Source of the DNA: an uncultured Collinsella sp. | Lineage (GTDB): Bacteria; Actinomycetota; Coriobacteriia; Coriobacteriales; Coriobacteriaceae | Direction of reading: 5' to 3' | Assembly (NCBI GenBank): GCA_958433005.1 | Contig: CAUAWV010000003.1 | Location: 1-64,000 of the forward strand | Length of the DNA stretch: 64,000 bases | Part shown: positions 33,118-41,851 of the stretch, piece after piece | Position numbering within the stretch: the first letter of the stretch is position 1 | Layout: each line of letters starts with the position of its first letter | Notes under the pieces: generated by a model | Seen by the model: the letters and a program-made list of their open reading frames with translations, nothing else | Database searches by the model: none | Told to the model about the DNA's origin: nothing | Made by a program: the position numbers and the translations under genes

Positions 33118-36100
33118 TTAAGCGAGCAGGTCGACTACGTTGAAGTTGGCGTTGCTCTTGGCGATGACGTCACGGCCGCCAAAGACGCAGGTCGGCGACT
33201 CGGCTGCGATACGCGTCACGTCGGCGCCGAGCGAGCGCAGCTCATCGGGCGTGGCGGCGAGCATCTGGGCGCGGCGCTTTTCGCGCGCGTTGGGATCGAG
33301 TCCGGCCAGGTAGGTCGTGTTGCGGCGCTTGGTGAGCGCGTAGGGCTTCACCGGCGCGTCCATGCCGCTCACGCAGCTCACGATAAAGCCCTCAAAGGCG
33401 GCCTCGTCGGGCTCAAAGCTGCCGAGCCATTCGCCTGCGCGCGCCACGCGCTCAATCGAGGGATCGATCGCCGGGTCGCGGTAGGTGTAGAACGCCGTTT
33501 GACGCTCGCCAGCCGCGCGGAATCCGCAACCGTATGCGCCGCCCTTCACACGGATCTCGTTCCACAGGTAGTCGTAGGAGAGCGCGTTGGCGGCAACCGC
33601 CCAGGCGCCCGTCACGTCGAGCCCCAAGCGACGCGGGTCGCACGCGCTTGCCGCAAAGCAAATGTCGCTGGGGATGACGAAAGCCTCGTGACGGTCGCGC
33701 GGCGTCGGCACCACGAGCGCGTTGCGGCCGGCATCGGCGCCGTCGCCTGCGCCAAGCCCCAGGTCGCCCGCGGCATCCCAGTACGCGTCAAAGTCCTCAT
33801 CGCTGCCGGTAAAGCTCGCCAGGCAGCCGTCGGCCACAAAGATGCGGCCTGCCAGCTCGGCAAGCTTGGCACGCAGGTCATCCAGTCGCTCGTCAAAGTG
33901 GTCGAGCAGATCGCGCAGGAACAGATAGAAATCCACGCCCGAAAGCTGCTCGCGCACCACGGCCGAAGACGAGCTGTAGCTCATCGCACGACCGAGCGCC
34001 GCCGAGTGACCGTTGTTGATAAAGCCCTGCTCAAGCCCAATGCGAATCTGCGTGAGCACGTCGCGCACACGGTCGGCGTCGGCATCGAGCAAAAGCGTGC
34101 TCGACCACACCTCGCGCGGCAGGCTCGCCAGCGCGTCGATCTTCTCGGACAGGGCGCCGGCGCTCACCAACAGGTAGGGGCGCACGCCGTCCACGTCGGG
34201 CTGGGTCATGACCTCGGTCGTAAAGCTCAAAAAGCCCAGCTTGCCGGCAAGCAGGTTGTCGAGTTCCTCGGCCGAATGCTCGCGCGTGGGTAGCTGCTTG
34301 AGCAAGCGGCCGAGCAGCGTCACATAGGGCAGGTCCTCAAACGCGACGCAGCTCAGGTCGAAGTACTGCATGGCGTAGGCCAGACGGTTGGTGGGGATGT
34401 CGTGGCGCAGGCAGGGGATGGGCGCGGTCGTGTCCACGACCAGCGGCGGCTCGGGGCGCGCCTCGCCAATGTCGGATACACGCAGGCGCGGCAGCGTGGC
34501 CTTGTCCTCGGGCGTGTCCTCGGCCTCCTGCGCGGCACGCAGCGCGGCCGTGCGCTCGACCACATCGGCCAGCTCGGCATCGGTCATGGCGTCGCGCCTG
34601 GTAGCCAGCTCGGCAGCCTCGGCGCCCTCCGCACCCTCGGCAGCGTCTACCGGAACCAGCTCGACCAGCGCCATGTGGTCGTTTTGCAGTACGAGTTCGC
34701 GCAGCAGGTCCTCAAAGTAGCTGCCGTCCAGCTCGCCACGCAGCTCCTCGTACACCGGGCCGTACTTGAGCGCCAGCGTCGCGGCGTCGTCATCGTAGAG
34801 CCAGGTGCTCAGCGCGTCGCACGCAATGGCCACGCCGTCGGCGATACCGTAGTCGCGCTGGCGCAGGTCGTACTCGTTGCTGCTGATGATGGCCTCCAGG
34901 CGCTCGCGCGGAACGCCATGCTCGCACAGGTCGCGGCAGGCGTCCTGGAACACGCGGCGCAGCTCGCGCGCCACGCCGGGCTGCGCGTTTTGCAGCATGA
35001 TGAGCTCGTAGGGCTGCAGGCACTCGGCCGCGGTGTAGCTCACCACGTTGCCGCCCAGGCCCGCCGCCAGAATTGCCTTCTTAACCGGGGCCTCGTTGGA
35101 GCCCAGCAACGCCTCGAACAAGATATCCGCCGCGATCGTGCGCTTGCGGTCGAGCGCACTGCCTAGCACCAGGCCCAGGCCCACCAGGGCGTTCTCGGGC
35201 GTGGTGGCCATCTCGACGCGCTTGTACTCGCAGGTCACGGGTGCCTGCACGACCAGCGGATTGGGCGCCAGCATGGACGGGTCCTCGCCGGCGGCAACGG
35301 CTGCGTCCATGCGGCAGCTCGCGGCACTCGGCTGCGACAGATAGCGCTCGTCCAAAAAGGCCAACGCGCGGTCCACGTCCAGGTCGCCGTAGAGCGTGAT
35401 GTAGGAGTTGGAAGGATTGTAGTGGCGCGCGTGCGTGTCCAGGAACTGCTCGTAGGTGAGCGTGGGAATCGCGCGCGGATCGCCGCCGCTCTCATGCGCA
35501 TAGGCGGTGTCGGGATAGAGCGCGGCGTTGACGGCGTCGTCCAGCACGCTCATGGGGTCGGACAGCGCACCCTTCATCTCGTTGAACACCACGCCGTTAT
35601 AGCGCAGCGTGCCCTCGTGCAGGCTCGCGGCGCTGCCATCGCCCTCGCCCTCGGCGCCCTCCGGCAGGTCCAACTCGTAGTGCCAGCCCTCCTGCTCAAA
35701 AATGGTGGGTTTGGTATAGATGGCCGGGTTGAACACCGCGTCCAGGTACACGTCCATCAGGTTGTACAGATCTTGCTCGTTGGTGGTGGCAACGGGGTAG
35801 ATGGTCTTGTCGGGGTAGGTCATGGCGTTGAGGAACGTCTGCATGGAGCTCTTGATCAGGTCGACAAACGGCTCCTTGACGGGAAACTTAGCCGATCCGC
35901 ACAGCACCGAGTGCTCAAGAATATGGAACACGCCGGTGGAGTCGGCCGGCGGCGTCTTAAAGCCAATGGCAAAGGCTTTGTTTTCGTCGTCGCACGCCAG
36001 GTACAGCAGGCGAGCGCCCGAGGCGGTGTGGCGCAGCACGTAGGCGTCCGAGTCGAGCTCGGGCACGGTCTCGCAACGCTCGACGGCAAAGCCGTGGCAG

Positions 36101-36162
36101 GTGGTGCCGGGCACCAGCAGCGCGGCGGCAGCGGCGCGCGGGTCGGTTGAGGTAGTGGACAT
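33118..36162 (-). CDS. M16C-family zinc metallopeptidase (insulinase/PreP-like)
   Basis: The 1014-residue cytoplasmic peptidase has the inverted zinc motif H80-x-x-E83-H84 in FHILEHSVLCGS, followed by KEPFVDLIKSSMQTFLNAMT, typical of the M16C presequence-protease group, and three further M16 repeats. Such enzymes degrade unfolded peptides. The start at 36162 has AAAGGAGA upstream on the minus strand. The reading frame is open beyond the start but crosses repeat DNA. There is an Ala/Glu-rich insertion near residue 500. No operon partner. Confidence 0.93.
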   Translation of the reverse strand: MSTTSTDPRAAAAALLVPGTTCHGFAVERCETVPELDSDAYVLRHTASGARLLYLACDDENKAFAIGFKTPPADSTGVFHILEHSVLCGSAKFPVKEPFVDLIKSSMQTFLNAMTYPDKTIYPVATTNEQDLYNLMDVYLDAVFNPAIYTKPTIFEQEGWHYELDLPEGAEGEGDGSAASLHEGTLRYNGVVFNEMKGALSDPMSVLDDAVNAALYPDTAYAHESGGDPRAIPTLTYEQFLDTHARHYNPSNSYITLYGDLDVDRALAFLDERYLSQPSAASCRMDAAVAAGEDPSMLAPNPLVVQAPVTCEYKRVEMATTPENALVGLGLVLGSALDRKRTIAADILFEALLGSNEAPVKKAILAAGLGGNVVSYTAAECLQPYELIMLQNAQPGVARELRRVFQDACRDLCEHGVPRERLEAIISSNEYDLRQRDYGIADGVAIACDALSTWLYDDDAATLALKYGPVYEELRGELDGSYFEDLLRELVLQNDHMALVELVPVDAAEGAEGAEAAELATRRDAMTDAELADVVERTAALRAAQEAEDTPEDKATLPRLRVSDIGEARPEPPLVVDTTAPIPCLRHDIPTNRLAYAMQYFDLSCVAFEDLPYVTLLGRLLKQLPTREHSAEELDNLLAGKLGFLSFTTEVMTQPDVDGVRPYLLVSAGALSEKIDALASLPREVWSSTLLLDADADRVRDVLTQIRIGLEQGFINNGHSAALGRAMSYSSSSAVVREQLSGVDFYLFLRDLLDHFDERLDDLRAKLAELAGRIFVADGCLASFTGSDEDFDAYWDAAGDLGLGAGDGADAGRNALVVPTPRDRHEAFVIPSDICFAASACDPRRLGLDVTGAWAVAANALSYDYLWNEIRVKGGAYGCGFRAAGERQTAFYTYRDPAIDPSIERVARAGEWLGSFEPDEAAFEGFIVSCVSGMDAPVKPYALTKRRNTTYLAGLDPNAREKRRAQMLAATPDELRSLGADVTRIAAESPTCVFGGRDVIAKSNANFNVVDLLA

Positions 36163-36250
36163 ATGCAGTCTCCTTTGACGCCCCAACGGGGGCGAATCGA
36201 GTCGAATCCCCGAGAGTATACCCATATGGGGCCTTCGACCAATCTGCCGG

Positions 36251-36323
36251 ATGAGCGTGGATTTTCTGGCACACGAGCGTGGAAATTCGGACGTCTGCCG
36301 CATGAGCGTGGATTTTCGGACGA
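36251..36323. repeat. Three imperfect units containing GAGCGTGG
   Basis: Units ATGAGCGTGGATTTTCTGG (36251), ACGAGCGTGGAAATTCGGA (about 36273) and ATGAGCGTGGATTTTCGGA (36302) are repeated with spacings of 22 and 29 bases; units 1 and 3 are preceded by CTGCCG. It lies in the leader or promoter zone of the M16 gene. Purpose unknown. Confidence 0.6.
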
Positions 36324-36374
36324 AATAATCCGTCGCAGGCCCAAATGCCGTCCAATTATCCACTCCCGCACACC

Positions 36375-36830
36375 TTTCGTCTCCAACCGTGAGATAAGAG
36401 ATAGACGAGAGACGTATACGAAAGATGGCTGTACAGCAAAGAGCCAAACAATTAATAGTGCTGTTTGGTTGGTGATTGTTTTTTTTTTCAGTAAAAACAC
36501 TTACGAATAAAGCAAGTTGCAAACAGCTGCCCCCTTATTTCGTGCTCATTTTTAAGGCGAGAAATTGCCGTCATATGATCGGACGAGTTTCAACGATTGC
36601 GATTTAGTATTTGGCGCGGATGCATTTGGCGCGGATGCGGTCGATTCCGATGAAACGCTAGTTGACCACGCGGTAGATTTCGCTTTCTCCCAGATGCCCC
36701 GGCTATGCGCAATAAGCCGGATAACGAAGCGATTGCCGGTGCGTCTATCCATAGGGAATTCCGGGAAAGCTTCTGCGGACAGTCAAAAGATTTGTCGGTC
36801 CCAAGCGGATTAAAGGTATTTGCATAAGAC
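36375..36830 (+). pseudogene. Decayed copy of the AlbA-type regulator gene and its promoter repeats
   Basis: Two coding fragments match the intact gene at 46970-48436. At 36565-36710 the translation includes DETLVDHAVDFAFSQMPR, against DETLVDRTIDRAFSLTPR in the intact protein. At 36723-36785, in a different frame, NEAIAGASIHREF...FCGQS matches REAIANAVIHREY...FCGQS. The middle of the gene (about 130 codons) is missing between them. Upstream (36375-36520) are degenerate GAGATAAGAGATAGACGAGAGA repeats and CAGCAAAGAG and GTAAAAACA motifs that parallel 46700-46810. The remainder of the 36163-37023 gap shows no intact gene. Confidence 0.75.
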
Positions 36831-36956
36831 GTCATTTAACTAGAGTCGATGCATATTGAATCGTTCAATGAACTTGCACGCTGTGTCCAAAAACGCCGAT
36901 TGTTGTTTTAAGGGGCTTGATGAAAGACCAGAACCAAAATAATACTTGCATAGTTA

Positions 36957-36983
36957 GTTATATAAAGTATTATAACGTTATGG
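36957..36983 (+). promoter_or_regulatory. Candidate operator before SIS copy D
   Basis: AAGTATTATAACGTTATGG includes the palindrome ATAACGTTAT, 40-65 bases before the start codon. It shares the core with sites before the PTS and GntR genes of this block. Confidence 0.5.
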
Positions 36984-37023
36984 GATGAACGAAGGGTTCA
37001 TCTAAGTGAGTTAGGAGTAAGGG

Positions 37024-38058
37024 ATGTTCAATTTCGATGAGCCTCGTTACGAGAAGGTTGTGAGCGATGCCCTCGCTCTCCGTCCTCAGATTGAGGCTGC
37101 CGTGGACGAGGTCTGCGAGCAGGGTTATTCCAACATCTTCTTCATCGGCTGCGGCGGCACCTGGGCCCACACGCTCCCGATGAAGTATTGGGTCGAGACC
37201 ACCACGGCCGACGTCGACGTCCACTGCGAGATCGCCGCTGAGTTCCTCGCGTGCCCGCCCAAGGCCTTCAACAAGGACTCGGTCTGCGTCTTCTCCACCC
37301 GTACCGGCACCACCCCCGAGATCATCGAGGCCGCCAAGTTCTGCCAGGAGCAGGGCGCCCGCACGCTGATGTATGTCTCCAACGACAACACCCCGGCCAC
37401 CGAGTACGCCGACTACAAGTTCTTCAGCTTCGCCGAGGACGACGTCCTGTGCGAGGCCATCTACACCTACCAGATCACGCTGGTCGCCCGCTTCCTCAAG
37501 AACGCCGGCGCCTTCCCCAAGTACGACACCTTCATGGAGGAGTTCGGCAACATCGCCCCGTACCTCATCAAGGCCAAGGACGCCCAGGACGAGCGCTGCG
37601 CCGCCATGGCCGAGGACTTCAAGGACACCGACTACCACATGGTGATCGGCTCCGGCATGCTCTGGGGCGAGGCCTACGACTACGCCATGTGCATCCTCGA
37701 GGAGATGCAGTGGATCAAGACCAAGTCCATCCACGCCGCCGAGTTCTTCCACGGCACCATCGAGCTGTGCGAGGAGGGCACGAGCCTCATCATGCTCTAC
37801 GGCGAGGACGACACCCGTAAGCTCATGGACCGCGTGGACAACTTCACTCACATGCTCGCCGACGAGAAGGGCGTCCATGTCCGCGTGAACAAGTTCGACA
37901 CCGCCGAGGTCGAGCTGCCGTTCAGCGACCCCGAGTTCCGCAAGATCGTCTCCCCGATGGTCACCTACACCATCACCGAGCGCCTGAGCTGCCATCTCGA
38001 GCACGTCCGCAACCACCCGCTCACCACGCGTCGCTACTACCACCAGATGAACTACTAA
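37024..38058 (+). CDS. SIS-domain sugar-amine deglycase (copy D, first of an identical pair)
   Basis: The 344-residue double-SIS protein has loops IGCGGTWAHTLPMKYW and FSTRTGTTPEIIEAAK, active-site-like AEFFHGTIEL (E240, H243), and the C terminus TRRYYHQMNY typical of FrlB/GfrF-like deglycases. The start has AGGAGTAAGGG upstream. The coding sequence is the same as at 44729-45763, with different flanks. Codon use is strongly biased to C/G-ending codons, unlike the AT-richer genes between the two copies. It would cleave a phosphorylated Amadori compound. It stands as a single unit ended by the hairpin at 38325. Confidence 0.87.
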   Translation: MFNFDEPRYEKVVSDALALRPQIEAAVDEVCEQGYSNIFFIGCGGTWAHTLPMKYWVETTTADVDVHCEIAAEFLACPPKAFNKDSVCVFSTRTGTTPEIIEAAKFCQEQGARTLMYVSNDNTPATEYADYKFFSFAEDDVLCEAIYTYQITLVARFLKNAGAFPKYDTFMEEFGNIAPYLIKAKDAQDERCAAMAEDFKDTDYHMVIGSGMLWGEAYDYAMCILEEMQWIKTKSIHAAEFFHGTIELCEEGTSLIMLYGEDDTRKLMDRVDNFTHMLADEKGVHVRVNKFDTAEVELPFSDPEFRKIVSPMVTYTITERLSCHLEHVRNHPLTTRRYYHQMNY

Positions 38059-38324
38059 AGCAGCTTTCAGCGGTCGTTATTTTGCTCGGAAATAATTCGT
38101 TATGTTGTGTTCGTAAAACAATGCAAACAAATGTCGCAGTCTCGTTCTAGGGAGCCATGCCGTAGCTGGCCGCTTGAGGTCGTATTTGCTTGGACTCGAC
38201 CATGCGGCTCGTTGGCATTTCACGGTAGCGACTTCAAGGCGAAATGGGGCATTTTTGCCAAATGCCCCTCTTGTTTGCGCCACAAGTGGCATTCGACACC
38301 TTCATATGGAGTGTTTGATATTGT

Positions 38325-38363
38325 AGACGGTTCAAAAATAAGATTGAACCGTCTATTTCTTTC
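38325..38363 (+). terminator. Terminator in the gap after SIS copy D
   Basis: Arms AGACGGTTCAA (38325-38335) and TTGAACCGTCT (38344-38354) are followed by ATTTCTTT. The remaining part of the 38059-38430 gap includes a GGGCATTT-AAATGCCC hairpin near 38245 and no convincing gene. Confidence 0.85.
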
Positions 38364-38381
38364 AAAATAATACGTAATAGG

Positions 38382-38430
38382 TTATCTTATAACGTATAGA
38401 AGTTTCATAGAATGTTATACGGAGAACGTT
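38382..38430 (+). promoter_or_regulatory. Candidate operator pair before the GntR gene
   Basis: TTATCTTATAACGTATAG is followed by ATAGAATGTTATACGG and AACGTTATG, which overlaps the start codon. The TATAACGT cores match the other sites in this block and suggest autoregulation. Confidence 0.5.
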
Positions 38431-39219
38431 ATGATTAACCCGACTAGTGCTGTGCCGCTATATGTACAAGTAGCTGATGATTTGCGCCGTCGTATTGAGA
38501 TGGGCGAGTTTTCCGAAAGTGGCGTGTTGCCTAGCGAAAATGGTTTTTGCGAAGAATACGAGGTTAGCCGTGCGACGATACGGAAGGCAATTCAAACTCT
38601 TGTGGATGACGACGTGCTTGATACGCGTCATGGCAAGGGCACATTTATCCGGCAGCCTAAAATCGTCTCGAGCTTGAGCACGTTTAAGGGTTTCACTTAT
38701 TTTTGCCATGAAAATAATATCGAAACCTCGTCTCGTGTTCTCGCTCTTCAGGAGGTCGAGCCGCCCGTTGCCGTCCGTCGTCATTTGCGAATGGAAGAGA
38801 ATGAATCTGCGGTTTACCTCAAACGCGTGAGGTCAATTAACCACATAAATGCAATGATTGAACATATTTATCTTCCAGTAAAGAACTTCGGGTTTTTACT
38901 GGGTGTCGATATGGAGAACGCATCACTTTATGAAACGATTGAGAGAGAGACGGGGCTGCGACTAGAGGATAATTGTTTCCCGTCTATTGTGCTTGAAGCA
39001 GGGCTTGCTACGGATGAGGAGAAGCGCATCCTTAATATCGCAGGAGAAGCTGCGATGTTTATATTGAGTGAGACCGTTTATATGAGCACTGGTAAGCCAG
39101 TGCACTTTACTAAGCAGGTGATGTTGGGTGATTATTTCAAATACTTCTTTTCGATTAAGGCTAATCAACTCGGCATCAATTGGCGGGGACTTGAAGCCGT
39201 TGAGTGTAGAAAGCAATAG
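38431..39219 (+). CDS. GntR/UTRA transcriptional regulator (first of a tandem pair)
   Basis: The 262-residue protein has a winged helix (SAVPLYVQVADDLRRRIEMG, LPSENGFCEEYEVSRATIRK, about residues 5-75) and a UTRA domain (about 90-245; VKNFGFLLGVDMEN). It is AT-richer than most genes in the window. It precedes a second GntR gene by eight bases, forming a two-gene unit closed by a terminator at 39980, just upstream of the block 3 PTS operon, which it probably controls. Confidence 0.9.
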   Translation: MINPTSAVPLYVQVADDLRRRIEMGEFSESGVLPSENGFCEEYEVSRATIRKAIQTLVDDDVLDTRHGKGTFIRQPKIVSSLSTFKGFTYFCHENNIETSSRVLALQEVEPPVAVRRHLRMEENESAVYLKRVRSINHINAMIEHIYLPVKNFGFLLGVDMENASLYETIERETGLRLEDNCFPSIVLEAGLATDEEKRILNIAGEAAMFILSETVYMSTGKPVHFTKQVMLGDYFKYFFSIKANQLGINWRGLEAVECRKQ

Positions 39220-39227
39220 GTTGAATA

Positions 39228-39932
39228 ATGGTTAAAGTGGAGAGCGCTGTTCCATTGTATAAGCAGATCGTTCACGATCTTGTGAGTCGAATAGAAAGTG
39301 GCGTATATAGCGAAGGGGATAAGCTTCCTACTGAGACGGAGCTTATGGAGGAATATGGCGTTAGTCGTATTACTGTTCGATCGGCAATCAAGGAACTAGA
39401 GGATGCCGATATCGTTGAGCGCACGCGAGGGAAAGGGACTTTTGTTACCACGACACGCAATGCCTATGCAGCCGATGACCAGGAAAGCTTCACCCATTCC
39501 TGCATTCAAGAAAATAAAAAGCCTTCTACCGTAGTGCTCGAAGTAGCTTGGATTTATCCTACGCTGCGCGATGTGCGTTTTCTTCAGGTCCAGGAGGACG
39601 AGAATATTCTTCAGACTAGACGTTTGCGCTTAGTCGATGGCGTGCCAACGATGTTGGAAACCAATAGCTACACTCCTTCTCTTGCCTTTTTGGAACATGA
39701 AGATTTATCGGGTTCTCTACTTGAGGTGCTGGGAAGACGCCATATCGAACTTGGCAATAACGAGCGAACGTTGCAGGTGTGCTTTGCAAGTGCTTACGAG
39801 GCAGAACATTTGAATGTAAAGCCGGGATCTGCCCTTTTATTATTTGTAGATAAGCGTTGCAGCGCGCAGGGAGTGCCATTGTTTATTTCGCGGCAGGTGT
39901 ACTGCACTGAGCGCTTAAAGTTTTATCTCTAG
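39228..39932 (+). CDS. GntR/UTRA transcriptional regulator (second of a tandem pair)
   Basis: The 234-residue protein begins with ESAVPLYKQIVHDLVSRIES and has PTETELMEEYGVSRITVRSA and GKGTFVTT of the winged helix, then a UTRA domain (about 85-230). It starts eight bases after the preceding GntR gene. The two are only moderately alike, so they likely sense different ligands, perhaps two Amadori compounds handled by this block. Confidence 0.9.
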   Translation: MVKVESAVPLYKQIVHDLVSRIESGVYSEGDKLPTETELMEEYGVSRITVRSAIKELEDADIVERTRGKGTFVTTTRNAYAADDQESFTHSCIQENKKPSTVVLEVAWIYPTLRDVRFLQVQEDENILQTRRLRLVDGVPTMLETNSYTPSLAFLEHEDLSGSLLEVLGRRHIELGNNERTLQVCFASAYEAEHLNVKPGSALLLFVDKRCSAQGVPLFISRQVYCTERLKFYL

Positions 39933-39979
39933 CGAAAGCCAAACCCCGGATCTTTCTTAACCGAATAACAAGAGATTGA

Positions 39980-40007
39980 AAACGCCCCGACAAAGGGGCG
40001 TTTTTTT
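39980..40007 (+). terminator. Terminator after the GntR pair
   Basis: Arms AAACGCCCC and GGGGCGTTT enclose six bases and are followed by TTTT. It separates the regulators from the PTS operon. Confidence 0.9.
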
Positions 40008-40099
40008 GCCGTTTACGGGCGAATTATTACCGCTTAGGAAGCTCGATTGATCTGTCTTGACAAAGCGAAAGTTTCGAGGATACTGTAGATAACAATACA

Positions 40100-40119
40100 A
40101 AATATAACGTTCTATTAAC
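40100..40119 (+). promoter_or_regulatory. Candidate operator before the block 3 PTS operon
   Basis: AATATAACGTTCTATTAA contains the ATAACGTT core, about 30-45 bases before the EIIA start. It resembles sites at 36957 and 38382. Confidence 0.5.
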
Positions 40120-40146
40120 AGATGATTGACTGAGATTGGGAGATAA

Positions 40147-40563
40147 ATGAGGAAGTTGCTCTTGGCCAGCCATGGGCCACTTGCTAGAGCGATGCGTGAA
40201 ACGCTCCAGCTATTTTGCGGTGAAGATCCTCGCGTTAAGGTGCTATGCGCATATGTCGATGAGGACACGATGGATGTAAACGAGTTGATAGATTTTTGGG
40301 ACCGTTCTCGCGACCCAGCAGACCAGTGGATTGTCATCACTGATGTCTATGGTGGGTCAGTGAATAACGCTTTTATGGAAAGGTTGGGTGACGATTCTCT
40401 AAGGCTCATTGCCGGCATGTCGCTACCACTAGTGCTCGAAGTGTTTTCGAAATTGAGCACACTTGATGACGCCGAGCTCGCTGCATTGGTTTCAAGTGTC
40501 CGCCAAAAGGGCACATGCCTATGTTCGCTGCCAAATTCGGTAGAAGAAGACGAGGATTTTTGA
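40147..40563 (+). CDS. Mannose-family PTS, EIIA
   Basis: The 138-residue cytoplasmic subunit has the phosphorylatable H9 in LLLASHGPLARAM and the EIIA-Man fold motif VITDVYGGSVNNAF. In block 1 the same domain is fused to EIIB; here it is separate. The start has GGGAGATA upstream. It is first in a six-gene run (EIIA, EIIB, EIIC, EIID, SIS, kinase), all spaced closely. It has a short acidic end (VEEDEDF). Confidence 0.92.
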   Translation: MRKLLLASHGPLARAMRETLQLFCGEDPRVKVLCAYVDEDTMDVNELIDFWDRSRDPADQWIVITDVYGGSVNNAFMERLGDDSLRLIAGMSLPLVLEVFSKLSTLDDAELAALVSSVRQKGTCLCSLPNSVEEDEDF

Positions 40564-40576
40564 GAAAGGAACAAAG

Positions 40577-41038
40577 ATGATTAAGCTGCTGAGAGTTGAC
40601 CATCGCTTGCTTCATGGTCAGGTTGCCATGACTTGGACGCAAGAGCTTGACACCAATTGCATTTTGATTGCCTGCGATGCGGTTGTGAAAGATGACGTGC
40701 GCAAGACGACGCTTAAGCTGGCACGTCCGGCAGGCGTCAAATTGGTTATCAAATCGGTCGATGATTCTATCGAGGCTCTTAGGAGCGGTGTGACCGATAA
40801 GTACCGTTTGTTCATTGTCGTTGAAAGCATCGAAGATGCTTACCGCCTGGCAAAGGGCTACAGCGAAATCGAGCATATCAACATTGGAGGAACGAAGCCG
40901 CGTGAGGGTGCAGATGTACGCCTATCTTCAACGGTTTTCGCTACCGATCGCGACGTGGAGCTTCTACATGAGCTCAGTGATGCCGGAATCGAGGTGGAGA
41001 TCAGGCAGGTACCTAGAGACGAGAAGATTTTGATTTAA
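40577..41038 (+). CDS. Mannose-family PTS, EIIB
   Basis: The 153-residue cytoplasmic subunit receives phosphate from EIIA on H13 in RVDHRLLHGQVAMTW and passes it to the sugar. It has the usual EIIB-Man/Sor length and the motif IEHINIGGTKPREGA. It starts 13 bases after EIIA with AGAAAGGAAC upstream. Confidence 0.93.
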   Translation: MIKLLRVDHRLLHGQVAMTWTQELDTNCILIACDAVVKDDVRKTTLKLARPAGVKLVIKSVDDSIEALRSGVTDKYRLFIVVESIEDAYRLAKGYSEIEHINIGGTKPREGADVRLSSTVFATDRDVELLHELSDAGIEVEIRQVPRDEKILI

Positions 41039-41065
41039 GCACATACAATAGAAAGGGGATCCCTC

Positions 41066-41851
41066 ATGTTGACTCAAGCGATCCTTATCGGCCTCGTCGC
41101 AATGTGCGTGACATTTGAGTGGGCACTTGGCACTTGCCTTGCTTCTCGCCCGATTGTCACGGGCGTCCTCATCGGTCTTGTGATGGGTGATTTGCAGACG
41201 GGCATTATTGTCGGCGCCACGCTTGAAATGGTGTTCATTGGATCGGTTACCATCGGGGCGGCCGTTCCGCCTGACGTTATCACCGGTGGTATTTTGGGCA
41301 CTGCCTTTGCAATTTCGACGGGTCAAGGCGCTGAAGTTGCGCTGACGCTCGCTTTCCCGATTGCGTCGCTTTATCTCATCATTGATAACGCGCTTACGCT
41401 GATCGTGATGCCGTTTTTCGTCCATAAAGCGGACGACTGCGTGGCAAAGGGCGACCTCAAAGGTATGGAGCGGATGCATCTGCTTGGTGGATTCATCGTC
41501 AAATCGCTTCCTCGCTTTTTCGTGTGCTCCCTTGCTTTCTATCTCGGAACGCCGGTTATGAACGCGGTGCTTAACGCAATTCCCGAGTTTGTAAGTAACG
41601 GCCTGGTTATTGCGGGTGGATTCATCCCTGCGCTCGGCATTGCACTGCTCGCTTCAATGATTGTCAACAAGCAGACTGCTATTTTCTTCGTGCTCGGGTT
41701 TGCGCTCTGTGCCTACATGAGCATTCCAATCCTTGGTATTGCCATCATTGGGCTTTGCCTCGCAGTAATTCTCGTGGTGGTCCAGCCAAACTTCATTGCT
41801 CAGACGCCACAGCTTAGTTCGGAAGGGAGCTTCGACGATGACGACTTCTAA
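41066..41851 (+). CDS. Mannose-family PTS, EIIC
   Basis: The 261-residue membrane subunit has GVLIGLVMGDLQTGIIVGAT and TIGAAVPPDVITGGILGTAF as in block 1 EIIC, but differs clearly in sequence, so it is a different transporter. It forms the channel with EIID. GAAAGGGGAT precedes the start. Its 3' end overlaps the EIID start by 14 bases. Confidence 0.93.
   Translation: MLTQAILIGLVAMCVTFEWALGTCLASRPIVTGVLIGLVMGDLQTGIIVGATLEMVFIGSVTIGAAVPPDVITGGILGTAFAISTGQGAEVALTLAFPIASLYLIIDNALTLIVMPFFVHKADDCVAKGDLKGMERMHLLGGFIVKSLPRFFVCSLAFYLGTPVMNAVLNAIPEFVSNGLVIAGGFIPALGIALLASMIVNKQTAIFFVLGFALCAYMSIPILGIAIIGLCLAVILVVVQPNFIAQTPQLSSEGSFDDDDF

Noticed and set aside
36251..36323. CRISPR array
   Set aside because: Only three imperfect units with unequal spacing and no cas gene in the window.
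36970..38043. 357-codon antisense frame opposite SIS copy D, repeated opposite copy F
   Set aside because: It simply mirrors the strongly biased codons of the SIS genes, and its duplication follows from theirs.
38107..38370. 87-codon frame in the gap after SIS copy D
   Set aside because: It runs through a terminator hairpin, has no ribosome site and no recognisable motif.
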